Origin: a virus
IMG/VR virus record: IMGVR_UViG_3300042549_007292
Span: 1-31,800 of that record
DNA length: 31,800 nucleotides
Reading direction: 5' to 3' (one strand)
Position 1 is the stretch's first letter. Each line of letters starts with the position of its first letter. Under the pieces are notes generated by a model that was given only the letters and a program-made list of their open reading frames with translations, was not told the DNA's origin and searched no databases. The translations under genes were made by a program, and so were the position numbers. Shown one piece after another: positions 5,789-11,746 of the stretch.

Positions 5789-6055
5789 ATGAGTGATGAA
5801 TGGAATACATTTAACGTAAAATACTTTGCAATACCTATGACTGCATTAGTATTCGGATTGGTTATAGGATTTGGAATATCTAATTCTAAAAAGAAACCAA
5901 GTAAACATTATCCAGTTGAAGTACAGTGCTATTGGAGTACTAATGGATATTCAAGTTATCCAACTATGGAGTGTGACTCAATCAAAGGAGACACATTATG
6001 GAAGGATGGAGGAAAAATTGTAACTAAAAATATCATAAACATATCATTCAAATGA
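5789..6055 (+). CDS. Membrane-anchored small protein, 88 aa
   Basis: One N-terminal transmembrane helix at about residues 11-28 (FAIPMTALVFGLVIGFGI) is followed by a basic stretch (SKKKPSK) and a soluble domain with two Cys that may form a disulphide or bind metal. The orientation is uncertain. Its stop overlaps the start of the next gene (ATGA). Function unknown. Confidence 0.75.
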   Translation: MSDEWNTFNVKYFAIPMTALVFGLVIGFGISNSKKKPSKHYPVEVQCYWSTNGYSSYPTMECDSIKGDTLWKDGGKIVTKNIINISFK

Positions 6056-6249
6056 CACCAAAAGAAAAAGCAAAAGAGTTATACTGTAAATACACAGATG
6101 CTCTTAACATAAGAGATTTACAAATAACTGCTAATCCATTTGCTAAACAGTGTGCATTGATTGCAGTTGATGAAATATTACTTGGATATATGTCAAATCC
6201 TAAAATATCGTATTGGCAATCAGTATATGAAGAAATAGAAAAACTATGA
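6052..6249 (+). CDS. Hypothetical helical protein, 65 aa
   Basis: A mostly helical small protein starting MTPKEKAKELYCKYTDAL, with a conserved-looking CALIAVDEIL segment in the middle. Short proteins with this EKAKELxxKY ... CAxIAVDEIL pattern are common in Bacteroidota phages, as uncharacterised families. Four-base overlaps with both neighbours indicate coupled translation. The antisense ORF over the same bases is rejected. Confidence 0.8.
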   Translation: MTPKEKAKELYCKYTDALNIRDLQITANPFAKQCALIAVDEILLGYMSNPKISYWQSVYEEIEKL

Positions 6250-6380
6250 AACAAACATCAATAGAATGGCTACTTCAACGATTTGAAGATGGTGATATGT
6301 ACAATGTTGAAGATGCTCAATTCATCAAGCATCAAGCAAAACAGATGCGCAGGGAGGCGATGAAGAATATGGTATATTAG
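6246..6380 (+). CDS. Hypothetical small protein, 44 aa
   Basis: ATG at 6246 overlaps the upstream stop (ATGA), and TAG at 6378-6380 is part of the TTAGG box of the next promoter. The product (MKQTSIEWLLQRFEDGDMYN...) is a charged helical peptide ending in a Lys/Arg/Met-rich tail. The coupling supports it as the last gene of a short operon with 6052. Function unknown. Confidence 0.7.
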   Translation: MKQTSIEWLLQRFEDGDMYNVEDAQFIKHQAKQMRREAMKNMVY

Positions 6381-6408
6381 GCTTATGGAACTTTATTTCA
6401 TATATTTA
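6377..6408 (+). promoter_or_regulatory. TTAGG-N19-TATATTTA promoter
   Basis: The TTAGG box contains the TAG stop of the 6246 gene; TATATTTA ends 23 nt before the start of the ATPase gene at 6432. Confidence 0.75.
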
Positions 6409-6431
6409 GTTTACACAAAAAAATAAAGATT

Positions 6432-7241
6432 ATGAAAAAACGAGGCCGTCCATCAAAAAATCCAACAGAACAACTAACACACGTTGAAATTGACTTTAGT
6501 CAAATTAGTAAATTAAAAGATCTTCATATTGATGCTCGAATGATGGAGCAGATGGAATCAGGAACAATACTTGATTTATTATTCAGTCATGAAGGTGGAG
6601 TACCAAGCGCGACTAATATTATCGCCTGTGGAGATCCAGGAATAGGTAAAACTACAATATTATTAGATTTATTAGCAGCAATACAACTTAAAAATCCTAC
6701 TAAACGATGTCTATTCATATCAGGAGAAATGGGTAAAAAACAGATGTTTAAATATACACAACGATTTCCTCAATTTGGAGTAGTAGATACTATATTTGTA
6801 TCTGATTATGTTGACCATAATGTTAAAGATGTAATGGAACAAGCCATGAATATAGGATGGGATCTGATATTAATCGATAGTATCGCTGAGGTTTTAGATG
6901 GAGTTAGAAATGATAATGGATGGGATCGAAAAATAGCTGAATCATGGTTAGTGGATGAATGTGTCAAGAATAATAAAGGTGATAATTTAACAAACAAATA
7001 CACAACATTTATTTGTATTCAACAAGTAAGAAAGGATGGAGGAGCAGTTGGTAGTAATAAATTAAAACATATGACTGATGCTTTATTAGAGGTGCGTCGT
7101 GAAAAGGAAAGTAATGGAGGTGGAACATATTTAGAATTTACTAAGAACCGAAATGGAAAGATTGAGAATAAGTTATATTTTCAATTAACTGGAACACAAA
7201 TCATTTATTCAAATATTAAAGAGGTTGAAGTAGAAGATTAG
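6432..7241 (+). CDS. RadA/DnaB-like P-loop ATPase
   Basis: A 269-residue RecA-fold ATPase. Walker A is GDPGIGKTT (67-75), the SGEM motif at 98-101 resembles the RadA/DnaB segment after strand 2, and Walker B is DLILIDS (144-150). Toward the C-terminus, QQVRKDGGAVGSNKLKHMTD (197-216) resembles the matching segment of RadA/Sms. The RadA zinc finger and Lon-like domain are absent. The protein likely acts in phage replication or recombination, as a branch-migration or helicase-type motor; which of these cannot be told. Residues 2-10 (KKRGRPSKN) form an AT-hook-like basic motif, shared in type with the GRP-repeat proteins at 12049 and 14500. Confidence 0.88.
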   Translation: MKKRGRPSKNPTEQLTHVEIDFSQISKLKDLHIDARMMEQMESGTILDLLFSHEGGVPSATNIIACGDPGIGKTTILLDLLAAIQLKNPTKRCLFISGEMGKKQMFKYTQRFPQFGVVDTIFVSDYVDHNVKDVMEQAMNIGWDLILIDSIAEVLDGVRNDNGWDRKIAESWLVDECVKNNKGDNLTNKYTTFICIQQVRKDGGAVGSNKLKHMTDALLEVRREKESNGGGTYLEFTKNRNGKIENKLYFQLTGTQIIYSNIKEVEVED

Positions 7242-7269
7242 GATTTCTAGATTTTCAAACATATGTTTA
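7238..7269 (+). promoter_or_regulatory. TTAGG-N19-TATGTTTA promoter variant
   Basis: TTAGG includes the TAG stop of the ATPase gene. The -7 box has G in place of A (TATGTTTA) and ends 22 nt before ATG 7292. Confidence 0.68.
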
Positions 7270-7291
7270 AATAAATTAAAAAATAAAAGTT

Positions 7292-7543
7292 ATGGATAAA
7301 AAAATCAAATTAGATCTAGTTGGATTAGACGGAAACGCGTTTGCATTAATGGGAGCATTCCAAAAACAAGCACAACGTGAAGGATGGACTAAGGATGAAA
7401 TCAAAATTGTCCTAGATAAATGTACAAGTGGTGATTATGATAACCTAATTATTACATTATTAGATAACTGTGATCCGGGAGATTGTTTTGATGAATATGA
7501 CTATGACAACTATGATAACGAAGTATATGATGATGAATACTAA
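7292..7543 (+). CDS. Hypothetical acidic protein, 83 aa
   Basis: The N-terminal half (IKLDLVGLDGNAFALMGAF, then QREGWTKDEIKIVLDKC) has a pattern I know from uncharacterised small proteins of Bacteroidota and their phages. The last 25 residues are almost only Asp, Glu, Tyr and Asn, giving a strongly negative tail, which is typical of nucleic-acid-mimic or ion-binding tails; that is inference. Its end overlaps the start of the membrane protein at 7533. Confidence 0.82.
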   Translation: MDKKIKLDLVGLDGNAFALMGAFQKQAQREGWTKDEIKIVLDKCTSGDYDNLIITLLDNCDPGDCFDEYDYDNYDNEVYDDEY

Positions 7544-7730
7544 AAATGATGGATCATCACTAACAGGAATACTATTAGTAGTGTTTATAGTGTTAAAGCT
7601 AACTAATCTCATTAATTGGAGTTGGTTATGGGTTCTAAGTCCATTATGGATACCTGTTAGTATAGTAGTGATACTTGTATCATTAACAGCACTATTAGTA
7701 TTAATTATGGAGGCTTTTAAGAGGTGGTAG
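7533..7730 (+). CDS. Small two-helix membrane protein, 65 aa
   Basis: The start at 7533 is chosen because it gives MNTKNDGSS directly before the first hydrophobic helix; the longer frame from 7470 would read through the upstream gene. Helix 1 is about 11-23 and helix 2 about 34-60, with NWSWLWVLSPLWIP between. This W...LSPLWI pattern recalls small phage proteins annotated as transmembrane Fragile-X-F-associated proteins. Its stop TAG lies in the next promoter. Role unknown. Confidence 0.72.
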   Translation: MNTKNDGSSLTGILLVVFIVLKLTNLINWSWLWVLSPLWIPVSIVVILVSLTALLVLIMEAFKRW

Positions 7731-7758
7731 GCTTACAGAGTAGGCAAACATATATTCA
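7727..7758 (+). promoter_or_regulatory. GTAGG-N19-TATATTCA promoter
   Basis: The left box contains the TAG stop of the 7533 gene. TATATTCA, the C variant, ends 23 nt before ATG 7782. Confidence 0.72.
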
Positions 7759-7781
7759 TTAAAATTAAAAAAACATATAAC

Positions 7782-8150
7782 ATGAACTTACAAGAAATCA
7801 GAACACAATTAGACGTCTTAAACAAGGCCGTAACGGAAATGGAAACTGCTAAAGCAGATTACACATTTACCAAAGAACAAATGGAACGTTTTATGAAACA
7901 TATTACTGAAACATTAGTTAAAGCAATTAATCAATCAATCGATTATGAATTTGAATTAGATGAGGACTTAATTGAAATGGAGATAAGTAGTAATTATAAC
8001 AAAACATTTGATATAGATTTAGAAATTGATCAACGTGAAATAAAACAAAACATCAAAGACATAATTGAATCATCATATGACGATAATGGAATGATGGAAG
8101 AAGTAGAGAATTGTTATCCAGCGATTATAAGTGAACCAGTTAAGAAGTAG
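7782..8150 (+). CDS. Hypothetical acidic coiled-coil-like protein, 122 aa
   Basis: Helical N-terminus with heptad-like spacing (LQEIRTQLDVLNKAVTEME, 3-21), followed by a second helix and two acidic segments with alternating polar and hydrophobic residues. No domain is recognised. Monocistronic: it has its own promoter and is followed by a hairpin at 8171-8192. Confidence 0.8.
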   Translation: MNLQEIRTQLDVLNKAVTEMETAKADYTFTKEQMERFMKHITETLVKAINQSIDYEFELDEDLIEMEISSNYNKTFDIDLEIDQREIKQNIKDIIESSYDDNGMMEEVENCYPAIISEPVKK

Positions 8151-8170
8151 TAGTAGAGTAAGTGAAGTAG

Positions 8171-8192
8171 GGGGCTTGGATTACCAAACCCC
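8171..8192 (+). terminator. Hairpin after the 7782 gene
   Basis: GGGGCTTGG and CCAAACCCC pair around the tetraloop ATTA with a single C:A mismatch. No T-run follows, so termination is uncertain. Its right arm overlaps the next promoter. Confidence 0.5.
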
Positions 8193-8206
8193 TTAATATA
8201 TATTTG
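8176..8206 (+). promoter_or_regulatory. Promoter TTGGA-N18-TATATTTG
   Basis: This copy has spacing one base shorter than the others and ends in TTTG, the host-type -7 box. It would start a transcript near 8212 that reads through the structured leader, tRNA-like element E1 and the 8394 gene. Confidence 0.6.
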
Positions 8207-8292
8207 ATAAGTACAAAGATACGGAATCAAATTAGTAGATTCAAGTCTCGCGGAATACAACGGGACACAAGCAGGTGGGAGTCCTGCTATAT
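8207..8292 (+). ncRNA. Structured leader RNA upstream of E1
   Basis: Three consecutive hairpins can be drawn: GAATC/GATTC, GTCTCG/CGGGAC (one G:U) and AGCAGG/CCTGCT with a 7-nt loop. Their sizes recall the D, anticodon and T arms of a tRNA, but no acceptor stem closes them and the T loop lacks TTCGA. It could be a decayed tRNA or a separate small RNA. Confidence 0.4.
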
Positions 8293-8371
8293 AGTCAGGT
8301 GGGTGTAATGAGGGACGGTTCCCAAATCCAATTATATGGTTACTTATTCGGTTCGAATCCGGCTCTGACTA
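8293..8371 (+). ncRNA. tRNA-like element E1 (79 nt)
   Basis: The acceptor AGTCAGG pairs with TCTGACT (one G:U), and a T-arm with loop TTCGAAT is present. The D-arm is weak and I cannot fold a canonical anticodon arm in the middle 30 nt. E2, E3 and E4 share the same acceptor and the 3' tail ACTAAAA. It may be a noncanonical or decayed tRNA. Confidence 0.55.
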
Positions 8372-8393
8372 CTAAAAATAAAAACAAAACAAT

Positions 8394-8630
8394 ATGCCAC
8401 ACACAGAAACATTTTTTGTATCAACAAAAACAAATAAAGTTAAACCTGTTGATGGAAACACAAGCTCCTATTTTAATCCCGATTGGAAAAGTAAAAATTT
8501 AGGAAAAGCAAAGTATATCATTGAGGTATTTGGTTATAATCATCAAAAAGTTGCTGAGGAAATCCGTGATATTATTGATGAAAAACAACTAAGTGATAAA
8601 TTATTTCATATAAGAGTAGAAACAAAATAA
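8394..8630 (+). CDS. Hypothetical protein, 78 aa
   Basis: The start at 8394 lies 23 nt after E1; an overlapping longer frame from 8275 is a shadow running through E1. The protein looks alpha/beta: a basic N-terminal part with NTSSYFNPDWKSKN, then KYIIEVFGYNHQKVAEEIRD (39-58) and a C-terminal strand FHIRVET. Position between two tRNA-like elements suggests one transcript processed at the RNA ends. No function recognised. Confidence 0.78.
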   Translation: MPHTETFFVSTKTNKVKPVDGNTSSYFNPDWKSKNLGKAKYIIEVFGYNHQKVAEEIRDIIDEKQLSDKLFHIRVETK

Positions 8631-8635
8631 ACAAT

Positions 8636-8806
8636 AGTCAGGTGGCGGAATGGTAGACCGTCTCTTGGTTGAGAAGGCTTATAGTCTATGTTTGGAGATT
8701 AACTCTTTGGCGTACCAACAACTATGGTGAAGTATGAATGTACCTCTCCCAATGTAGCAACAGAGTTCTAACTATAAGTATGCAGGTTCGAATCCTGTCC
8801 TGACTA
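8636..8806 (+). ncRNA. tRNA-like element E2 with long internal insert (171 nt)
   Basis: AGTCAGG pairs perfectly with CCTGACT. A D-arm (GCGG/CCGT around AATGGTAGA) and a T-arm (GCAGG-TTCGAAT-CCTGT) are clear. Next comes a hairpin TCTC/GAGA with a 6-nt loop TTGGTT. An 8-bp helix CTTATAGT/ACTATAAG then closes an extra domain of about 80 nt just before the T-arm. This is either a huge variable arm or an insert; it is too small for a normal group I intron. Confidence 0.6.
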
Positions 8807-8822
8807 CTAAAATTATAATGAT

Positions 8823-9017
8823 ATGAAAAAACTTAGTCTTGTAATTAAACATAATAGTGAAGATAGGGAACTACGTCTTCATGCCGATAATATGAATGAA
8901 ATGATAGAGAAAATCATTGATTGGCAAACTATGAATGTTGGGGATAAAAAATACTATGACAAAAAAGGAAAATTACAAAGCGAAATTGAAAGTGGCTGGT
9001 ACTATATAGAAAAGTAA
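8823..9017 (+). CDS. Hypothetical small protein, 64 aa
   Basis: A charged alpha/beta peptide: a first strand KKLSLVIKHN, a helix MNEMIEKIIDWQTM and a C-terminal strand with GWYYIEK. It starts 16 nt after E2 and no promoter of the phage family lies directly upstream, so it is likely co-transcribed with E2 and the 8394 gene. Function unknown. Confidence 0.72.
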   Translation: MKKLSLVIKHNSEDRELRLHADNMNEMIEKIIDWQTMNVGDKKYYDKKGKLQSEIESGWYYIEK

Positions 9018-9021
9018 GGAA

Positions 9022-9053
9022 TTAGGCTTTCAAAATAAATTAACATATATTCA
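9022..9053 (+). promoter_or_regulatory. TTAGG-N19-TATATTCA promoter
   Basis: Lies in the gap after the 8823 gene; TATATTCA ends 17 nt before ATG 9071. Confidence 0.75.
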
Positions 9054-9070
9054 GATAAATAAAAAAACAT

Positions 9071-9397
9071 ATGAAAATCACAAGAAAATCATTAAATGTA
9101 AATTTTGAACATGACGTTACAGTTGGTAACGCGATCGAAGCAACACTATGCCACATAGCGTGGATAAGTGAAAATGATAAGGGTGAAGTAGATATTGAGC
9201 TCGATTTTGCAGATATCGAGAATGTCAAATTCATGGGTATTCCTATTGAAGGATATGAAGGTTATAAAAAGTTTAAAGAAACAATGAAGGGAATGGGAAT
9301 AAACGTTAGTGAATTAATGGACAAAAAAGCAGCAGAACTGATCACAGACGAGGATATGGAACAATTAAAACAACTGTATCGTAACACAGTTAAGTAA
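9071..9397 (+). CDS. Hypothetical protein, 108 aa
   Basis: Soluble and acidic overall. Residues 1-55 look beta-rich with a basic start (MKITRKSLNVNFEHDVTVGNA); residues 60-108 look helical with GYEGYKKFKETMKGMGINV and a final LKQLYRNTVK. No family recognised. Own promoter upstream, and a strong hairpin directly downstream makes it a single-gene unit. Confidence 0.8.
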   Translation: MKITRKSLNVNFEHDVTVGNAIEATLCHIAWISENDKGEVDIELDFADIENVKFMGIPIEGYEGYKKFKETMKGMGINVSELMDKKAAELITDEDMEQLKQLYRNTVK

Positions 9398-9401
9398 AAA
9401 T

Positions 9402-9432
9402 GGGGGCCTTTAATTAGGCCCTCTAAGTTTTT
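9402..9432 (+). terminator. Rho-independent terminator
   Basis: GGGGGCCT and AGGCCCTC form an 8-bp stem (one G:U) with loop TTAATT, followed by AAGTTTTT. The right arm supplies the TTAGG box of the next promoter. Confidence 0.75.
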
Positions 9433-9445
9433 GAATATATATTTA
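9414..9445 (+). promoter_or_regulatory. TTAGG-N19-TATATTTA promoter
   Basis: Embedded in the preceding terminator: TTAGG is made by the hairpin loop and right arm. TATATTTA ends 21 nt before ATG 9467. Confidence 0.72.
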
Positions 9446-9466
9446 CTTCAAATAAAAAATACAAAC

Positions 9467-9607
9467 ATGAAAGAAGAAACACAATTCACAGAACTATCAA
9501 AGCATACTGAGAAATTATATGACGAATATGATATGACTGAAGGTCAATATGATTTATGGGATGATATTATGGAGAAAATTAAGGAATTGGCTTCCAAAAC
9601 AAAATAA
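9467..9607 (+). CDS. Hypothetical small acidic protein, 46 aa
   Basis: A short ORF with its own promoter and the normal A-rich leader. The product is helical and strongly acidic (HTEKLYDEYDMTEGQYDLWDDI), ending in a basic tail. The end of the gene also carries the next promoter, whose box starts inside the coding sequence. Function unknown. Confidence 0.68.
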   Translation: MKEETQFTELSKHTEKLYDEYDMTEGQYDLWDDIMEKIKELASKTK

Positions 9608-9617
9608 CATATATTCA
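9586..9617 (+). promoter_or_regulatory. ATTGG-N19-TATATTCA promoter
   Basis: The left box lies within the last codons of the 9467 gene. The -7 box ends 15 nt before the ATA codon at 9633 and 57 nt before ATG 9675. Confidence 0.7.
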
Positions 9618-9674
9618 GATAAATTAAAAAATATAGATCGAGATTTAAAAGAAACAGTACTAGATTATGTACAT

Positions 9675-9959
9675 ATGAAAAACCAACAAATAATAGATCA
9701 GATTATTCTACAACTCAAACAAATAGACGTGGACGGTGAAACAATGGAATATATCATCACACAAGTGGGAATGAAGGATCAAATGTTACATCAATTAAAA
9801 AGTGACTACAACGTGACACGATTCGAAGTGATTAACCACGCCAAAAACGATATGGGAATAGGACGGGTTATGACGTTATATAAAGATATGAACCATTTTA
9901 CAAATATTGAACTATCATATCAAGACAATGGTAAGACATTGAAGGTGTTTTTGGGTTAA
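9675..9959 (+). CDS. Hypothetical protein, 94 aa (start uncertain)
   Basis: ATG 9675 is the first conventional start near the promoter. Coding-type sequence clearly extends upstream to an ATA codon at 9633 (IDRDLKETVLDYVHM), at the spacing where neighbours have ATG, so the original start may have been lost or be ATA. The protein is helical, with QIDVDGETMEYIITQVGMKDQMLHQL in the middle and a beta-type end. I know this pattern from small uncharacterised proteins of Bacteroidota phages. Function unknown. Confidence 0.72.
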   Translation: MKNQQIIDQIILQLKQIDVDGETMEYIITQVGMKDQMLHQLKSDYNVTRFEVINHAKNDMGIGRVMTLYKDMNHFTNIELSYQDNGKTLKVFLG

Positions 9960-9973
9960 TGAGTGACAAACAC

Positions 9974-10021
9974 ATGACATATGTCATTATGTGGAGTACA
10001 TAATGTAAGGCACATAATGTA
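9974..10021. repeat. Cluster of inverted and direct repeats, possible operator
   Basis: ATGACATATGTCAT (9974-9987) is a perfect palindrome. It is followed by CATTATGTG (9985-9993) and two copies of ACATAATGTA (9998-10007 and 10012-10021), spaced 14 nt apart. Such spacing and symmetry suit a DNA-binding protein, but the sites follow rather than precede the nearest gene. Confidence 0.45.
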
Positions 10022-10036
10022 GTATAGGACAAATGT

Positions 10037-10099
10037 GAAGTGGGTGGGTGTGGTGAGAGTTGTGGAAAGGTAACCCCCTGTCGCGATCCCGCCCACTTC
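10037..10099 (+). ncRNA. Long GC-rich hairpin
   Basis: GAAGTGGGTGGG and CCCGCCCACTTC form a 12-bp stem (one G:U) closing a 39-nt loop. The GC content stands out from the surrounding AT-rich DNA. No T-run follows. It could be a small RNA, an RNA stability element or a terminator of unusual form. Confidence 0.5.
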
Positions 10100-10128
10100 C
10101 GCCGTATATAAAAGATATAGTTATATAA

Positions 10129-10160
10129 TTTGGCTTCCAAGATTCGCCTTCATATATTTA
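10129..10160 (+). promoter_or_regulatory. TTTGG-N19-TATATTTA promoter
   Basis: The left box is the host-like TTTG form. TATATTTA ends 25 nt before ATG 10186. Confidence 0.75.
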
Positions 10161-10185
10161 AGTATAATAAAAAACACAAAAACAT

Positions 10186-10386
10186 ATGTACACATTCGAA
10201 GAATATCAAAAAGCAAGCTCATTAGGAGCATTAACAACAGGAACAGTTATAGGTTACATTAAGTATAGTAATTTACCTGACAGTGAAAAGAAATCACTAG
10301 CCAAACAATTATTATGGTGTTATGAAGAGTCAGGAGCACAAATAACTGAATCAACCAAGAAAGAATTAGAAGATCTTTCAGCCTAA
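10186..10386 (+). CDS. Hypothetical small protein, 66 aa
   Basis: A soluble helical protein; the segment TFEEYQKASSLGALTTGTVIGYIKY (3-27) followed by LPDSEKKSLAKQLLWCYEESGAQ is unrecognised. Single-gene unit between two phage promoters. Function unknown. Confidence 0.76.
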   Translation: MYTFEEYQKASSLGALTTGTVIGYIKYSNLPDSEKKSLAKQLLWCYEESGAQITESTKKELEDLSA

Positions 10387-10388
10387 AA

Positions 10389-10420
10389 TTTGGCTTTCAA
10401 AGTTCAACTTCATATATTTA
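10389..10420 (+). promoter_or_regulatory. TTTGG-N19-TATATTTA promoter
   Basis: Begins two bases after the TAA of the 10186 gene; TATATTTA ends 24 nt before ATG 10445. Nearly identical to the copy at 10129. Confidence 0.75.
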
Positions 10421-10444
10421 ATTTACACAAAAAAATAAAAAATT

Positions 10445-10639
10445 ATGAGACACCCAGCACTTGAAATGATTGCCGAAGGCCACTCAGTAGAAATAGTAAT
10501 GAATATTCTCGGATTAGAGCTGGAGGAAATGTTAGACATAATAAATGGAGCGTTAGGGGAAAAAATTCATGTAGTAGAATTTATAACACAAATAATAGAT
10601 TCAAAAATAATAGAAAAATTCGAAGTAAATTTAAATTAA
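10445..10639 (+). CDS. Hypothetical small protein, 64 aa
   Basis: The first 35 residues look like a helix-turn-helix-type fold (HPALEMIAEGHSVEIVMNIL, then LELEEMLDIINGALG), which could mean DNA binding, but the similarity is only in pattern. It ends 1 nt before tRNA-like element E3, so gene and RNA probably share a transcript. Function unknown. Confidence 0.7.
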   Translation: MRHPALEMIAEGHSVEIVMNILGLELEEMLDIINGALGEKIHVVEFITQIIDSKIIEKFEVNLN

Positions 10640-10640
10640 T

Positions 10641-10723
10641 AGTCAGGTGGCTGAATGGTGAGGTAATTAAAGTTATTCACATATTGATGGATAAGTATAT
10701 AGGTTCGATTCCTATCCTGACGA
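10641..10723 (+). ncRNA. tRNA-like element E3 (83 nt)
   Basis: GTCAGG pairs with CCTGAC but the outermost pair is A:G. D-arm GCT/GGT and T-arm ATAGG-TTCGATT-CCTAT are present. In the middle, a 7-bp hairpin TTATTCA/TGGATAA has an 8-nt loop (CATATTGA) and sits 8 nt after the D-arm instead of the usual single base, so a normal anticodon cannot be assigned. Confidence 0.58.
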
Positions 10724-10732
10724 CTAAAAATT

Positions 10733-10805
10733 AGCGGAGTGGTAGCAGAGGTAGCTCGCCAGGCTCATAACCTGGAGGTCACAGGTTCGATTCCTGTCTC
10801 CGCAA
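10733..10805 (+). tRNA. tRNA-Met (CAT), initiator-like
   Basis: Anticodon stem CCAGG/CCTGG with loop CTCATAA puts CAT at 10766-10768. The T-arm is ACAGG-TTCGATT-CCTGT. The acceptor is GCGGAG with CTCCGC, while position 1 (A) and position 72 (A) do not pair; an unpaired 1:72 is the hallmark of bacterial initiator tRNA. The D-arm has one extra base relative to E. coli tRNA-fMet. CCA is not encoded. Confidence 0.88.
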
Positions 10806-10885
10806 CTAAATTGGTGGGTAAATAGATCACATAAAAGTTCGCCTAGTCAATTCAATTTATAAAGAATTTTCATGTGTGTGTTTTA

Positions 10886-10918
10886 GGAGGGCGCTGTTGT
10901 GGGCGCTCTCCGCTTTTT
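10886..10918 (+). terminator. Strong rho-independent terminator
   Basis: GGAGGGCGC and GCGCTCTCC form a 9-bp stem (one G:U) with an 8-nt loop, followed by GCTTTTT. It ends the transcript carrying E3 and tRNA-Met. Confidence 0.82.
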
Positions 10919-10944
10919 AAAGCGCTTATTTCCATTTTTAATCG

Positions 10945-11235
10945 TATTTAACCTGAATAACACCCCAAATCAATTTTACCTATCTTTCACCATATGTATT
11001 ATAGAATGAAAGGGTGCCCCGCCAGTGGGCCAACGAGAGCTAATTTGTATGAAGGACTGACCTCAACCAAGTATTTCAAAACAACTAACTATAAGCTGAG
11101 CTAAACAGTACAAGAAATGGAAAAAAGTAGGTGTCGAAGAACCTATTAGTGAATAAAAAACGGGAGTACAATTATACTATGTTTCAAAGCTGACCATTTA
11201 CTGTGTCGGCTATCTTACTGCTTGGATAGGCTTTC
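10945..11235 (+). ncRNA. Candidate structured RNA in a 400-nt gene-free stretch
   Basis: No ORF of note lies between tRNA-Met and 11276. Hairpins can be drawn: CTTTCA/TGAAAG near 10984-11012, GCCC/GGGC just after, and TAGGT/ACCTA near 11130. GC-rich blocks alternate with A-rich linkers, as in compact folded RNAs. Its position next to phage tRNA genes is typical of large RNAs such as GOLLD or ROOL, but I see no conserved motif that identifies one. Strand is assumed from the neighbours. Confidence 0.35.
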
Positions 11236-11257
11236 CTGGTTTTAGGACATATATTTA
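11226..11257 (+). promoter_or_regulatory. ATAGG-N19-TATATTTA promoter
   Basis: Directly ends the gene-free stretch; TATATTTA ends 18 nt before ATG 11276. Confidence 0.73.
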
Positions 11258-11275
11258 GATAAATAAAAAAAACAC

Positions 11276-11473
11276 ATGAAAAAACTAGAACGTAAAAAAT
11301 TGATCGAAGATCTACACACAATCGATAACCGCCTAAAATTCACTAATTTATTATGGGATGATGAGATTAAGAACGCCTTTAACAGTTCAGGTAGTTTCGA
11401 CTTCATCAACTTAGTAAGTACTAGTCCTAAAAGGTCAATTGAATTAGTGGAGAGATTTAAGTTAGTACGTTAG
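11276..11473 (+). CDS. Hypothetical small protein, 65 aa
   Basis: Basic start (MKKLERKKLIEDL) with a helical pattern, then a polar middle and a helical end (SPKRSIELVERFKLVR). Possibly nucleic-acid binding by charge, but nothing diagnostic. Its stop TAG is in the next promoter's TTAGG box. Function unknown. Confidence 0.75.
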   Translation: MKKLERKKLIEDLHTIDNRLKFTNLLWDDEIKNAFNSSGSFDFINLVSTSPKRSIELVERFKLVR

Positions 11474-11501
11474 GATTACAAAATTCAGCAACATATATTT
11501 A
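11470..11501 (+). promoter_or_regulatory. TTAGG-N19-TATATTTA promoter
   Basis: Contains the stop of the 11276 gene; the -7 box ends 25 nt before ATG 11527. Confidence 0.75.
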
Positions 11502-11526
11502 GACAAATAAAAAAAAAACATGAAAC

Positions 11527-11688
11527 ATGAAACAAACACTTATTGATTTATTAAAAAAAGCATCTAATTTATGTATAGATAATATTGATAAAGCTCACAA
11601 CATTGATTTACATCAAATGTATGAAGATTTAGATTTAATGATTGATCAATTAAATGAAATTGAAGATTTTGAAACATATAATGAGTAG
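11527..11688 (+). CDS. Hypothetical small acidic helical protein, 53 aa
   Basis: An earlier ATG at 11520 in another frame gives only 8 codons, so 11527 is the start. The product is a helical, strongly acidic peptide with Ile/Leu/Met at heptad-like positions (DLHQMYEDLDLMIDQLNEIEDF), possibly a short coiled coil. Function unknown. Confidence 0.68.
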   Translation: MKQTLIDLLKKASNLCIDNIDKAHNIDLHQMYEDLDLMIDQLNEIEDFETYNE

Positions 11689-11689
11689 G

Positions 11690-11721
11690 TTAGGATTACA
11701 GGATACGATTACATATATTTA
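11690..11721 (+). promoter_or_regulatory. TTAGG-N19-TATATTTA promoter
   Basis: Begins one base after the 11527 gene ends; TATATTTA ends 25 nt before ATG 11747. Confidence 0.75.
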
Positions 11722-11746
11722 AATAAATTAAAAAAACATAAAACAT

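Noticed and set aside
8165-8192. A terminator with T-run after the 7782 gene
   Set aside because: The hairpin is real but is followed by TTAATATA rather than a T-run, so it is listed only with moderate confidence.
8275-8502. ORF of 75 residues across E1
   Set aside because: Runs through the tRNA-like element and ends inside the better-supported 8394 gene in another frame.
8636-8806. Group I intron within E2
   Set aside because: The insert is about 80-100 nt with no recognisable P7 or catalytic core; group I introns are normally above 200 nt.
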